This document shows positions 25,628 to 34,427 of a stretch of 64,000 nt of DNA, in pieces (the stretch's first letter is position 1; each line of letters begins with the position of its first letter). Source of the DNA: JAUIIK01 sp041390865 (GTDB lineage: Bacteria > Chloroflexota > Chloroflexia > Thermomicrobiales > CFX8); contig JAWKPC010000003.1 of the NCBI GenBank assembly GCA_041390865.1, positions 351,420 through 415,419 of the forward strand, in the 5' to 3' direction. The position numbers and the translations under genes were made by a program. The notes under the pieces were generated by a model, which saw only the letters and a list, made by a program, of their open reading frames with translations, searched no databases and had not been told where the DNA came from.

Positions 25628-26203
25628 TTACTTCGTGGACGTCTGAATCTCAGCTCTAATCCCGGATACAAGCCCCTCGACATCAACCGGCTCGGGCCGA
25701 GTTGTGTCGCACTCGATGGTTAATCCGTCCAGCGCCAGCCGGTGGTCCCGCCGGAAATCTGTCCGCAGCGCGTCCATCCGGCGCTCATCCGCGTCCAGGT
25801 GAATCGGGTGGCGCTCGCCTTCCTGGTACCGGTCCATATAACGGCGCATCAGTATCTCCGGATCGCCGGAGCAGACGACCTGCACCACTCTCGCATTCCG
25901 CGCGATTGCCCGAAGATTCGGCAGGCTCAGCTCGGGATGGAAGTTCGCCTCCAGCAGGCAGCTCTGCCCCGCCTCGATACAGGCCGAGGCGGCCCGGAAG
26001 AGCAGGTAGTATGCCGCCCGACCAAGCTGCCGCGACCAACCCAGACCGGAGCCCGGCAACTCGTCGGCAAGGCACTCCTTGAAATCATCCTTGTGAAATG
26101 CGGGAACAGCCAGCATGCTCGCGATGTCGCTAGCGATAGACGTCTTCCCGGTCGCGGGCGGTCCGGTCACGATGACCAGCAGCGGCTGGCCGGAACTGCT
26201 CAA
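25628..26203 (-). CDS. P-loop kinase-like ATPase
   Basis: 191 residues. Walker A is GPPATGKTS at about 14-22. A DDF after the first helix (HKDDFKECLAD) suits nucleotide/antibiotic kinases of the AAA_33 or zeta-toxin/chloramphenicol-phosphotransferase-like group, and VVCSGDPEILMRRYMDR resembles the lid region with arginines. A small-molecule kinase is the broad guess. The ATG at 26203 overlaps the stop of the LCP gene by 4 nt, so it is translationally coupled to a wall-polymer ligase. No signal peptide. Confidence 0.8.
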   Translation of the reverse strand: MSSSGQPLLVIVTGPPATGKTSIASDIASMLAVPAFHKDDFKECLADELPGSGLGWSRQLGRAAYYLLFRAASACIEAGQSCLLEANFHPELSLPNLRAIARNARVVQVVCSGDPEILMRRYMDRYQEGERHPIHLDADERRMDALRTDFRRDHRLALDGLTIECDTTRPEPVDVEGLVSGIRAEIQTSTK

Positions 26204-28047
26204 CCGGCGGCCGTTTCTGCGTCCGGCTCCGGCAGCAGATCATCGGGGACGTCATCTCCGAGGATAACGGTGATGCCATCCTCACCGGAGACGGTCACGA
26301 TCGCGGAGTTCGACAATCCGAGCAGTTCGGCGATGTGCTGCGCCGTGACGAGTTCCGATGGGGCCGCCTCGATCGTCGATTGAGCCTGGGGGCGATTGGC
26401 ATCGCTGGGCCAGACTTCGTCATATCCGGCATCGGCCAGAATCTGCGCGCAAGAACCGGCGAGCAGCGGGACATCCGTGGCGTTCTCGATGAACACCGAA
26501 ATTGTGTAGTCCGGGTCCTCGACGCCGACGCTCGCCGAGTTGCCTGAGCTCGGCGTTTCGCCGCCGAAGTAGGCGCGGGTCTGGACCAGCACGGCATCCC
26601 AGTCGGCTGCCAGATAGTAGGCGTCTCCGTCGAACTCGGGAAGGTGTTCCGTAAGAAGTCCTTCCTCCCAGAGGTTGAGCCGGGCAATGTCATCCGGCTG
26701 GACGTTTCTTCCCAGATTCGCGAGCGCCAGCATCTCATTGAAGCTGAGATCGGTCCGGACTGTCTCCTTCATATCCTGGATAAGCGATTGGGCCTGGGTG
26801 ATGAGATCGCGCGAGATCGCTTGCTCCCGGATTGCCATCAGCACTTGTTGCTGCCGCTCTGACCGTCCGATATCGCTGTCAGCATGCCGCGTGCGTACGT
26901 ACTGGAGCGCCGTTTCACCATCCATCTTCTGCAACCCGGCCGAGAAGTAGACGCGGGTCAGCCGGAGGTCGTCTGTCGGATAGAGGTTGTCCGTAAGTTG
27001 GGTGTCGACATCGACGACGACTCCGCCGACGGTGTCGACCACTTCCTTGAACCCTTCGAAGTCGATCGTGGCGAAATAGTGGATCGGTATATTGAAATTG
27101 GCCTCGACCGTCTGTGCGACGAGCGTTGGTCCCCCGCCAGGAATCTCCTCCTCGTTCGCCTCGCCGATCGGATAGGCGGCGTTGAATTTGTCCTCGCCAT
27201 AGCCGGGAATGTAGACAAGCAAATCCCGAGGGATGCTCATCATCGTCACTTCGTCGGTTCCGGGGTCGATATGGACGACGATCGTCGTGTCCGACCGGGG
27301 CGGCTGGTCGTCACCGACGCGCGTATCGACACCGAGCAGGACGATGTTGATCGGTTCGTCATCCTCCCAATTCGGGAGAACCTCCTCGATCTCGGCCGAC
27401 GGGACGGGAACAGCCGTACCCTCCGCATTAACCGTGTAACGGACACGATCTTTGACCGGCTCTTCATGAATCTCGCCGTACGCATCGACGCTCAGTCGCA
27501 CGATGTTGAGCACGTAAGCCGTCGCCGTCGCGACGAATAGCAGGGGAACGACCATCGCAGCGATAAACCACGTTCTCCGGCGTCGATACCAGGGCTTCGG
27601 GGGTTCGCTCGCCAGCCGCCTGCGCCGACGGCCGCCCGGGACTCTTCTGCGCCTGGCAACCGTTTGGGCCTGTTCCTGTTCGGAGGTGGGGCTTCCGGCA
27701 GTCCGTGCACGCGGTCGGGACAGCCCGCTCGCATCTCCGGCTTGCTCGGCCCGCAGCCGGGCCGCCGACGCCTCGATCCGGTGAACGTATTCTTCGAGCG
27801 AGGGTTCTTGCTCGACCGGCGGAGCGGCGTCGTCGACCGCCATCGGTCGAGGGATCGCCTCGACGTCCCCGGTCGATCGAGGCACGAGGTCGGTTGGCTG
27901 GATCGTCTGCAGGCGGTCCAGAGGGTCCGCCCGAATCGAGCGGTCCGCGTCGGCCCCTTCGTCACCGTGGCGCGGGACGTGGATACGGACGGCCGGCGCT
28001 CGCCGACGCTGCCCACCTCGCCGTCCGCGGTCCTGTCTACGCGGCAC
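26200..28047 (-). CDS. LytR-CpsA-Psr (LCP) family wall-polymer ligase with LytR C-terminal domain
   Basis: 615 residues. An Arg/Pro/Glu-rich cytoplasmic region (about 1-155), one membrane helix (about 160-182), then the LCP domain: IVLLGVDTR, SDTTIVVHIDPGTDEVTMMSIPRD, DKFNAAY, GGVVVDVD and ALQYVRTRHADSDIGRSERQQQVLMA, with the Arg and Asp that bind the pyrophosphate lipid. A LytR_C domain occupies about 490-590 (ISVFIENATDVPLLAG). LCP enzymes transfer undecaprenyl-linked glycopolymers to peptidoglycan outside the cell. GTG start at 28047; start choice uncertain because of the low-complexity N-terminus. Divergent from dcd. Confidence 0.9.
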   Translation of the reverse strand: MPRRQDRGRRGGQRRRAPAVRIHVPRHGDEGADADRSIRADPLDRLQTIQPTDLVPRSTGDVEAIPRPMAVDDAAPPVEQEPSLEEYVHRIEASAARLRAEQAGDASGLSRPRARTAGSPTSEQEQAQTVARRRRVPGGRRRRRLASEPPKPWYRRRRTWFIAAMVVPLLFVATATAYVLNIVRLSVDAYGEIHEEPVKDRVRYTVNAEGTAVPVPSAEIEEVLPNWEDDEPINIVLLGVDTRVGDDQPPRSDTTIVVHIDPGTDEVTMMSIPRDLLVYIPGYGEDKFNAAYPIGEANEEEIPGGGPTLVAQTVEANFNIPIHYFATIDFEGFKEVVDTVGGVVVDVDTQLTDNLYPTDDLRLTRVYFSAGLQKMDGETALQYVRTRHADSDIGRSERQQQVLMAIREQAISRDLITQAQSLIQDMKETVRTDLSFNEMLALANLGRNVQPDDIARLNLWEEGLLTEHLPEFDGDAYYLAADWDAVLVQTRAYFGGETPSSGNSASVGVEDPDYTISVFIENATDVPLLAGSCAQILADAGYDEVWPSDANRPQAQSTIEAAPSELVTAQHIAELLGLSNSAIVTVSGEDGITVILGDDVPDDLLPEPDAETAAG

Positions 28048-28184
28048 CGGCTACGAGCTCCACGCTTCGAGCAGGACCTGATGCCCACGATTCCGGATGT
28101 AGACTGGACGTATCAATCTGCCTGATCTCAACCATCTTGATCCCGTGTGACGCCAGCCGATGAGTATAACAACCGGCCTGCCCC

Positions 28185-28213
28185 TTGACGCATTGGCACA
28201 GCATGTGAATACT
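28185..28213 (+). promoter_or_regulatory. Candidate promoter for dcd
   Basis: TTGACG (28185-28190), 17 bp, AATACT (28208-28213). It overlaps a TGTACGTAC palindrome core at 28214-28222 that also occurs before the LysM gene. The region 28048-28320 holds nothing else recognisable. Confidence 0.4.
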
Positions 28214-28320
28214 GTACGTACGGTTATCGTTGCCAGCGTCCTCAACGGGCCGCCCGGCTACACAATGCGGCGGCGGCGCAAGACGTAACGCCCCGAACCG
28301 CTCGAAGGAAGTGCGGCCTC

Positions 28321-28926
28321 ATGATTCTGTCCGATCGAGACATCAAACAGTACATCGAGAGTGGCTCGATTCGCATCGATCCCTTTCCGGATCTCGATGT
28401 CGCACTCGGTTCATGCTCCGTCGATTTCCGTCTCGGCAACACCTTCATGGTCTTCGAGCATTCGTCGTACTCCTATATCGACCCGCGCCAGCCGCAGTCG
28501 ATTGGAGAGGGCATGCGCACCATCGAGATAGGCGACGAAGAGCGCTTCATCATGCAGGCAGGAGATTTCGCCCTCGCCTCGACAATCGAGAGCCTCGAAC
28601 TCTCGAACGATCTGGTCGCCCGGCTTGAAGGGCGCTCGTCAATCGCGAGACTCGGGATCACCGTCCACTCGACCGCTGCGGTGTTCGAGCCCGGTTGGGT
28701 CGGCACGGCGACGATGGAATTGTCGAATCTCGGACGCATGGCGGTCGCACTCTATCCCGGGATGAGAATCTGCTCATTCACGTTCGAGCAGCTGTCCAGC
28801 CCTGCCGAAGTGCCCTATCGGGCCAAGGAAGGCAACAAGTACGCCGGTCAGATCACGCCGAGAGCAAGCGCGCTTTCCGGCGAAGTTTCGAAGCTTACGC
28901 GAGCGGAGTTGAATGGTGCGGAATAG
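28321..28926 (+). CDS. dcd: dCTP deaminase
   Basis: 201 residues. Motifs: ILSDRDIKQYIESG at the N-terminus, GSCSVDFRLG, the active-site segment EGRSSIARLGI (Ser and Arg ligands) and TMELSN carrying the catalytic Glu. The protein converts dCTP to dUTP, feeding dTMP synthesis via dUTPase, in the cytosol as a trimer. The stretch HSTAAVFEPGWVG is the variant of the usual HxTA.F.DPGW. Whether it is also a dUTPase (bifunctional form) cannot be settled by eye. ATG at 28321 follows GAAGGAAG. Confidence 0.93.
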   Translation: MILSDRDIKQYIESGSIRIDPFPDLDVALGSCSVDFRLGNTFMVFEHSSYSYIDPRQPQSIGEGMRTIEIGDEERFIMQAGDFALASTIESLELSNDLVARLEGRSSIARLGITVHSTAAVFEPGWVGTATMELSNLGRMAVALYPGMRICSFTFEQLSSPAEVPYRAKEGNKYAGQITPRASALSGEVSKLTRAELNGAE

Positions 28927-29174
28927 ATCGTTTGTTGGATACCTCATGAGCACCCAGCATCGGCTCGAGCAGATCGACAGCCGCCGTTCCCGCACCCCGA
29001 AGCCCCGCGGAAGACTGACCGTACCCCGGCGGCGTAGCGACCGACGGCCGACCCCGGCCTGGTCGCCAAGGGCGCAGGTCGAACGACGTCCGATGCGTCT
29101 CATGCGCTACGCCCGCGATCTCTGGTAAGCAAACCCGACACATCCGTATCCAATGCTGGTATCCTGCGGGCAAC

Positions 29175-29420
29175 ACGATGACGGAGACAAGTAGCGTCAC
29201 ATTGATTGCTGCTCAGAGAGTCGCCGGAAGCTGCGAGGCGACCAGCACTGTGACGCGAAGACCCTCCCGAGTGCGAATCTGAACACCTGGAACTCAGGAT
29301 TCGCCGGCTCGCCGCCGTTACCGGGCTACCGAGGACGCCGCGCGCATACCTCCGAAGCGGCGTCGAAGTGTGGTGGCACCACGGGCGCCCCCCTCGTCCA
29401 CACGGCGAGGGGGTTTTGTG
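29175..29420 (+). promoter_or_regulatory. T-box leader, aspartate specifier, controlling aspS
   Basis: Stem I base pairs GGAG (29183-29186) with CTCC (29264-29267). The specifier loop is 5' ACAAGTA and 3' GAAGACC, with helix GCGTCAC (29194-29200) pairing with GTGACGC (29250-29256). The codon after the GAA of the loop is GAC (29260-29262), an aspartate codon. The T-box sequence AAGTGTGGTGGCACCAC (29366-29382) contains TGGC, which would pair with the GCCA end of tRNA-Asp. A terminator follows: CCCCCTCG (29389-29396) with CGAGGGGG (29406-29413), then TTTT. Uncharged tRNA-Asp should stabilise the antiterminator and allow aspS expression. The preceding 28927-29174 shows no convincing gene. Confidence 0.9.
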
Positions 29421-29442
29421 TACCCGTCAGGAGGTGTCTACC

Positions 29443-30750
29443 ATGCAGGCTGTCGAGTTTCCCTCCAGTCTGACCCCGGTCCGTGTCTGGGCCGCATCGC
29501 TGTCCGGCCATGTCGGAACGTCCGTTCAGATTGCCGGCTGGCTTCACCGCTACCGTCGGCTCGGCAGGATCAGTTTCCTGATCCTGCGCGACCGGAGTGG
29601 CCTCGCCCAGATCGTGATCGACGATCCGGCGCTCCAAACCGAGATCAGCCGGCTCGGCAACGAGAGCGTCCTCGTCGTCGAGGGTGTCGTAACATCCGAG
29701 CCGCAAGCTCCCGGTGGAGTCGAGATCCATGGCCCGCAGATCGAAGTCCTCGCGGCTGTCGATGAGCAACTGCCATTCGAGCTGTTCATGCCCGAGATTC
29801 CCGCCCAACTGCCGACGATCCTCGACCACGGCGCGATCGGGAACCGCCACCCGGAGCGGAGAAGCTACTTTCAGCTGGCCTCGGCGCTCGTTCGCGGCTT
29901 TCGGTCCGGGCTCGACGAAGCGCGGTTCACTGAGATCTTCTCGCCCAAGCTGGTCGGTTCGGCCACCGAGAGCGGTTCGAATGTGTTCGAGATGGAGTAC
30001 TTCGGCCGCTCGGCCTATCTTGCCCAGAGCCCGCAGTTCTACAAGCAAATGATGGTCGGCGTGTTCGAGCGAGTCTTCGAGGTTGGACCCGTGTTCAGGG
30101 CGGAACCGCACGACACGATCCGCCATCTCAATGAGTACGTCTCGCTCGACGCGGAAATGGGCTTCATCCTCGACCACCGGGACGTGATGGCTGTGCTCCG
30201 GGATGTCATCGCCTCGATGATTTCCGAGGCACGCTTGGTGGCAGGAGATCATTACGAGATTCCCGCCGTACCGGCCGAGATCCCGGTGATCCACTTCGGC
30301 GACGCAATGGACCTGCTCGGCCACGCGGATGGCGAGACGGACGACCTCGCACCGTCCGACGAACGGGAACTGGGTAGATGGGCGGTCGAGGAGCACGGAT
30401 CGGATTGGCTCTTCGTCAGCGGTTATCCGATGTCGAAACGTCCGTTCTACACCCACCCTGACCCGGATCGCCCCGGATACTCGCGAGGATTCGACCTGCT
30501 CTTCCGCGGGCTCGAACTGGTCACCGGTGGACAGCGGCTGCATCTGTATGCCGACTATCTGCAGGCTCTCGAGCGGCACAGTCTGAGCGCCGACGGAATG
30601 GAAGGCTATCTCGAGGCGTTCAAGTACGGTATGCCGCCTCACGGTGGCTTTGCCATCGGCCTCGAGCGATTCGTGGCGCGTCTTACGGGCGTTGACAACG
30701 TCCGGCAGGTCACCCTGTTCCCCCGAACAATGACCCGGCTCGAGCCTTAA
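29443..30750 (+). CDS. aspS: Aspartyl-tRNA synthetase, archaeal/eukaryal type (AspS2-like)
   Basis: 435 residues, the length of the archaeal-type enzyme; the bacterial type is about 590 with an insertion, which is absent. The N-terminal OB-fold anticodon domain has VQIAGWLHRYRRLGRISFL (about 29-47). The class II core has FSPKLVGSATESGSNVF, motif 2 FRAEPHDTIRHLNEY and motif 3 GGFAIGLERFVARLTG. In archaeal discriminating enzymes a Trp follows GWV at the anticodon loop; here it is His, as in non-discriminating enzymes that charge both tRNA-Asp and tRNA-Asn. ATG at 29443 with AGGAGGTG 6 nt upstream, directly after the T-box terminator. Confidence 0.93.
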   Translation: MQAVEFPSSLTPVRVWAASLSGHVGTSVQIAGWLHRYRRLGRISFLILRDRSGLAQIVIDDPALQTEISRLGNESVLVVEGVVTSEPQAPGGVEIHGPQIEVLAAVDEQLPFELFMPEIPAQLPTILDHGAIGNRHPERRSYFQLASALVRGFRSGLDEARFTEIFSPKLVGSATESGSNVFEMEYFGRSAYLAQSPQFYKQMMVGVFERVFEVGPVFRAEPHDTIRHLNEYVSLDAEMGFILDHRDVMAVLRDVIASMISEARLVAGDHYEIPAVPAEIPVIHFGDAMDLLGHADGETDDLAPSDERELGRWAVEEHGSDWLFVSGYPMSKRPFYTHPDPDRPGYSRGFDLLFRGLELVTGGQRLHLYADYLQALERHSLSADGMEGYLEAFKYGMPPHGGFAIGLERFVARLTGVDNVRQVTLFPRTMTRLEP

Positions 30751-30824
30751 GATTGAACCAGCGGAGGGCTGCCTTATGAACGCCCTCCGCTATCGACCAC
30801 CTGACAAACGGGAAGGACTACTCT

Positions 30825-31577
30825 TTGAGCGACGAAAAGAATGGCGGCGAGGACCGTCCAAGACGGGTACTGGTTTCGATGGCCCATCCGGACGACATCG
30901 AGTTCAACTGCGGCGCGACCATTGCCAAGTGGGCGGACGAAGGACAGGAAGTCTTCTTCGTCCTCGGCACCAGCGGCGACAAGGGCAGCGACGATCCCGA
31001 GTATGACAGCGCCAAGCTCATGGAAACTCGCGAGGCCGAGCAGCGGGCCGCAGCCGATGTGCTTGGCGTCAAGGACGTCATGTTCCTGCGCTTCAAAGAC
31101 GCCGAACTGATGCCGGACCTTGAGCTCCGGAAAGAAGTCACCCGGGCTATCCGCCACTTCAAACCGGACGCCGTCGTCTGCCAGGATCCGGCCGCCCGCT
31201 ACTTCGGCAACTACATCCAGCATCCTGACCACGTTGCCATGGGCGAAGCGACCCTTGCCGCGATCTACCCGTCGGCCCGCGACCGGCTGACGTTCCCCGA
31301 GCTTCTGGCCGAGGGCTACGAGCCGCACAAGGTCACCGAGATCTACGTCAGAACCGGGAACGACCGGGCCGACCACTTCGTCGAAATTACCGACTATCTC
31401 GACAAGAAGGCCGCGTCGCTGCGCGAGCACAAGAGCCAGCTCGGCGACTGGGATCCGCTGGAATCGGTTACTCGCTGGGCTCGGGATACAGCCGCCGTCG
31501 CGCGGCATATGAACTACCCCGCATCTAGCGACATGAAGCACGCGGAGTCGTTTCGCTACATCGCCATGAGCCGCTAG
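30825..31577 (+). CDS. PIG-L family deacetylase
   Basis: 250 residues. Zinc/active-site motifs of the LmbE/PIG-L family are present: MAHPDDIEF (first His-Pro-Asp-Asp) and the later HPDH in YIQHPDHVAMGEATLAAIYP. Family enzymes remove acetyl groups from N-acetylglucosamine-containing thiols or glycolipids (MshB, BshB). Here a C-terminal helix with REHKSQLGDWDP looks like BshB/MshB-type proteins; substrate is not determined. The start is TTG 30825 after GGGAAGGA. It follows aspS by 75 nt. Confidence 0.88.
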   Translation: MSDEKNGGEDRPRRVLVSMAHPDDIEFNCGATIAKWADEGQEVFFVLGTSGDKGSDDPEYDSAKLMETREAEQRAAADVLGVKDVMFLRFKDAELMPDLELRKEVTRAIRHFKPDAVVCQDPAARYFGNYIQHPDHVAMGEATLAAIYPSARDRLTFPELLAEGYEPHKVTEIYVRTGNDRADHFVEITDYLDKKAASLREHKSQLGDWDPLESVTRWARDTAAVARHMNYPASSDMKHAESFRYIAMSR

Positions 31578-31647
31578 CGGGCATACGCTGAACGCTCCCG
31601 TTCGCCTCGTTCGATGGTCGACGGCTATCGTCCTGCTGCTCGCGCTG

Positions 31648-32694
31648 ATGATGATCGTCAGCGCGAGCGGAGCGGTCTTCCTCATCGCTTTCGACCCCGT
31701 GACGTCTCACTCTGCCGCCGACGAGACGGCCACAACTGCCGAGCGCGGCTCAGTGGTGGCGTCGACGGATGCCAGCCCAGAAAACGGTGATTCGCGAGCT
31801 AACCCCATACCGCGCGGGGTTGCCGGATCGACCCCGAATTGGACAGTCGAGATCGACAGGGTATCGCGTGGTGAGGAAGCCCGGCAGTTACTCGAACTTG
31901 ACCGCCGTCTCCTGCCTGACACCGGCAACGGCCGGGAGCTCGTCGCCATCGGGTTACGGGTGGAAGCTCACACGACGCTCGGCGGCGATCAGATCCTCGA
32001 CGGGAAGTCGTTCTCCCTCTCTGGGGAGCACGGCGTGCGGTACGACGCCCTCGATCTCCGCGGTGTACCGAAGCTGCTGGACACCCACGTTGAGCCGGGA
32101 GGCAGTGCCGACGGCTTCGTGGCGTTCAGCGTCGCTCCGGATGAGACGAATCTCATCCTCGAATTCCGGCCAATATCGCTATCCGACCAGGATGACTGGA
32201 TCTATCTCGCCGCGACCGAAGGAGCGTCGGCGACGGCAATCGACCCCGGCATCGAGGTCGCCCCTGACGGCGGCCTGGACACGACACATCCGGCACCGGC
32301 AGGAAGCTGGGTGTCAACCGGATCGGTAGCTGCAAGAGTCCTCAAAACCATCAGCGGAGCCGACACCCGGGCGTTCATCATCGGAGCTCTCCACGGAGAC
32401 CCGGAAGACTACCCGGAAGAGCAGGGTTTCGTCGCGGTTCAGCTGGAGGTCGCCAACGTCGGCGAGGAAACCGGCTTCATTCGGATCAGCGCCCGCGCCT
32501 TCGAAGTGGCCAGTGACGTGGCCGAGATCCGCGAGGCCCTGACCGAACCGCCGATCCTCGATGCGCGACTCTATCCCGGAGGAAGGACCGAAGGCTGGCT
32601 CGTCCTTCAGGTGATCGACGAGGATCTCCCGGCCCTCGTCCTACGTGGCGCCAGACCGGGCGAGCAACGTTATCTTCACATCGGTGAAGGCTAG
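31648..32694 (+). CDS. Exported protein of unknown function with two beta-rich halves
   Basis: 348 residues as given. The first in-frame ATG (31648) truncates a hydrophobic segment that begins upstream with LVRWSTAIVLLLALMMIV, so the true start may be a CTG at 31588 or an undetected variant. After this signal/anchor come about 300 residues with two similar halves: each has a tail with P-G-G (HVEPGGSADGFVAFSVAPDETNL and LYPGGRTEGWLVLQVIDEDL), typical of DUF4352-like immunoglobulin-fold domains. No catalytic motif is seen. It lies alone after the PIG-L gene (70 nt). Confidence 0.65.
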   Translation: MMIVSASGAVFLIAFDPVTSHSAADETATTAERGSVVASTDASPENGDSRANPIPRGVAGSTPNWTVEIDRVSRGEEARQLLELDRRLLPDTGNGRELVAIGLRVEAHTTLGGDQILDGKSFSLSGEHGVRYDALDLRGVPKLLDTHVEPGGSADGFVAFSVAPDETNLILEFRPISLSDQDDWIYLAATEGASATAIDPGIEVAPDGGLDTTHPAPAGSWVSTGSVAARVLKTISGADTRAFIIGALHGDPEDYPEEQGFVAVQLEVANVGEETGFIRISARAFEVASDVAEIREALTEPPILDARLYPGGRTEGWLVLQVIDEDLPALVLRGARPGEQRYLHIGEG

Positions 32695-32799
32695 CGATCT
32701 CTTGACCAGGATCTCTCGGTCCGTTTGAGCTGACGGGGCGAAGCATGCGGGTCACCCTCGATGCTCGGAACGACCACCCGTTACCTACATCATGGATCT

Positions 32800-33609
32800 C
32801 TAGCTAGCGGACTTGCGGGCCACGACTTCCAGGTGGGGGCGCACCGCAGCTGGGATGTACTCGACCGGAAGCCGGTCCGCGATTGGCCGGAGCAGCTTGC
32901 CACCGGGCAGCTTGACCATCTGCGCTTCAGTCAGTCGCGACGGCCTGAGCATCCGCATTTCGAATCCATACCGCTCGAGCGCACCGGACAGCTCCGGGGC
33001 GGTGAACATCCACGGATGCCAGAAGTAGCTGTCGTGGAGTCCACGGAGCCTGTAGTACGCCTCGGCCACCAGGCGGTTCGGCGTCTTGATGAAATACAGC
33101 CCACGGGGCTTGAGGATCGTGGCGACCGACTCGAAGTGCTCCTCGACATCCGGCAGATGCTCGACGACGTCGCTGCTGATGACGATGTCGAACGTTTCTG
33201 GTTGGAAGGACAACCGGGCCGCGTCCGCCAGAACGAGATCAGCTTCGGGAATGCGCCGGCTCATTTCCAGCACGGCGGACTCGGTGATATCGCTGCCGGT
33301 AAGGTCGCTGAATCCGGCATTGTGTAGCTCCTGAAGCAGGAATCCACCTCCCGCCCCAACCTCCAGGATCGCGACATGGCGAGGCAGCCGCATGATCGCC
33401 TCAAGCAACGCCTCGGGACGGTTGTAGACATCGTAGGTGTTCGAGCGGTCGGGGTACTCGAAATCCAGTTCCTGATAGAAGCGCTGCCGGATCTCGAACG
33501 GCACGTCCTGGCCGCGATAGCGGTCGGAGCATTCGCGGCACAGAAACGTCCTGCCGACGAACTGCTTGTTGCAGAGCAGGCAGGAACGCTCTGAACGGTC
33601 AATTACCAC
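32800..33609 (-). CDS. SAM-dependent methyltransferase with N-terminal zinc ribbon
   Basis: 269 residues. Four cysteines in two pairs (CLLC at about 10-13 and CREC at about 24-27) make a zinc ribbon. The Rossmann methyltransferase domain has motif I ILEVGAGGGFLL (about 82-93), motif II with an acidic end, and a DVVEHLPDVEEHF motif. Such enzymes often methylate sugars or lipids; substrate unknown. It ends the minus-strand glycan operon, with GTG 33609 only 3 nt after the upstream lipoprotein stop. The zinc ribbon may bind another protein or substrate. Confidence 0.88.
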   Translation of the reverse strand: MVIDRSERSCLLCNKQFVGRTFLCRECSDRYRGQDVPFEIRQRFYQELDFEYPDRSNTYDVYNRPEALLEAIMRLPRHVAILEVGAGGGFLLQELHNAGFSDLTGSDITESAVLEMSRRIPEADLVLADAARLSFQPETFDIVISSDVVEHLPDVEEHFESVATILKPRGLYFIKTPNRLVAEAYYRLRGLHDSYFWHPWMFTAPELSGALERYGFEMRMLRPSRLTEAQMVKLPGGKLLRPIADRLPVEYIPAAVRPHLEVVARKSAS

Positions 33610-33612
33610 GAT

Positions 33613-34419
33613 TCACGCTACCTCCCGGGTCCGGAGCCGTCTGAACCAGAGACCACCGCCGATGATAAGAATGATTCCATAGAGGGCGATCAATACCGGA
33701 TCGGTGATGGCGGCGCCCACCGCTCCGCCGACTTCGTCGGACAGGATCTCACCAACGTCCGTCTGTTGATCGAACAGCGTTTGAAATCCGAGCGCGCCGC
33801 CGAGCCGCTGCCGGTCCGCACCGACCGGCCCGACCATCGCCGAGTATCCGCCGTATGGAATGCGGTCGACGGCGATCCCGTACTCCCAACCGTCCGCAGC
33901 TAGGAGACGGACCTCGATCGTCTGCCCTGCGGTAGCGTCGGGAACTTCTGAGAGTATGGCCCAGTCACCATCGAAACGCAGATCATCGAGGGTCAACGCC
34001 AGAACCTCGCCGGGTCGATCGATGTTCGCGATCTCGATCCTGACCTGGCGGTCGAATGCAAGATCGTCCCCGGTGCGCATCGCGATCCGGATCTCCCGGA
34101 GCGTCGATTGACGGACATCCTCCGGCAGGCGGGCGATCCGCTCTTGAAGGACTTCGGGACTCGTACCCGGGTCATTCTCGACGAGCGACGTGTATCCGGG
34201 AGCCACGATCATCCGCTGGCTCACCTCGCCGCCGAGCGGGCGCCACTCTAGCCCGTCGTAGTCATGAGCCACCGGGGCCTGCATCCCGACCGTCTCGGTC
34301 GTACAGCCGGTCAGCAGGACCAGCAACGTGACGACCAGGGCGGGAATCCAGCGCCGTGTGACGGCTAATGAGACCCGGGTTTCAGCAGCCGGGTCGTGTT
34401 GACGACAAGTTGCGGCCAA
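33613..34419 (-). CDS. Lipoprotein-like membrane protein with C-terminal anchor, function unknown
   Basis: 268 residues. After a 25-residue basic N-terminus comes a hydrophobic segment (PALVVTLLVLLTGC) ending in a lipobox, so it is probably lipidated outside. The middle is beta-rich without motifs. A C-terminal helix (ALYGIILIIGGGLWF) precedes Arg-rich residues. The TTG at 34419 is the only plausible start, with a GGTGAGGA site very close to it. It lies between the mannosyltransferase-like gene and the methyltransferase, so it is probably part of the same envelope-polymer pathway. Confidence 0.65.
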   Translation of the reverse strand: MAATCRQHDPAAETRVSLAVTRRWIPALVVTLLVLLTGCTTETVGMQAPVAHDYDGLEWRPLGGEVSQRMIVAPGYTSLVENDPGTSPEVLQERIARLPEDVRQSTLREIRIAMRTGDDLAFDRQVRIEIANIDRPGEVLALTLDDLRFDGDWAILSEVPDATAGQTIEVRLLAADGWEYGIAVDRIPYGGYSAMVGPVGADRQRLGGALGFQTLFDQQTDVGEILSDEVGGAVGAAITDPVLIALYGIILIIGGGLWFRRLRTREVA

Positions 34420-34427
34420 TCCTCACC

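Noticed and set aside
28913..29128. Possible 71-residue basic protein after dcd
   Set aside because: Arg/Pro-rich, overlaps dcd, no ribosome-binding site and no recognisable family.
29326..30642. Minus-strand frame of 438 codons over the T-box and aspS
   Set aside because: AspRS motifs are on the plus strand; the frame exists only because of high GC content.
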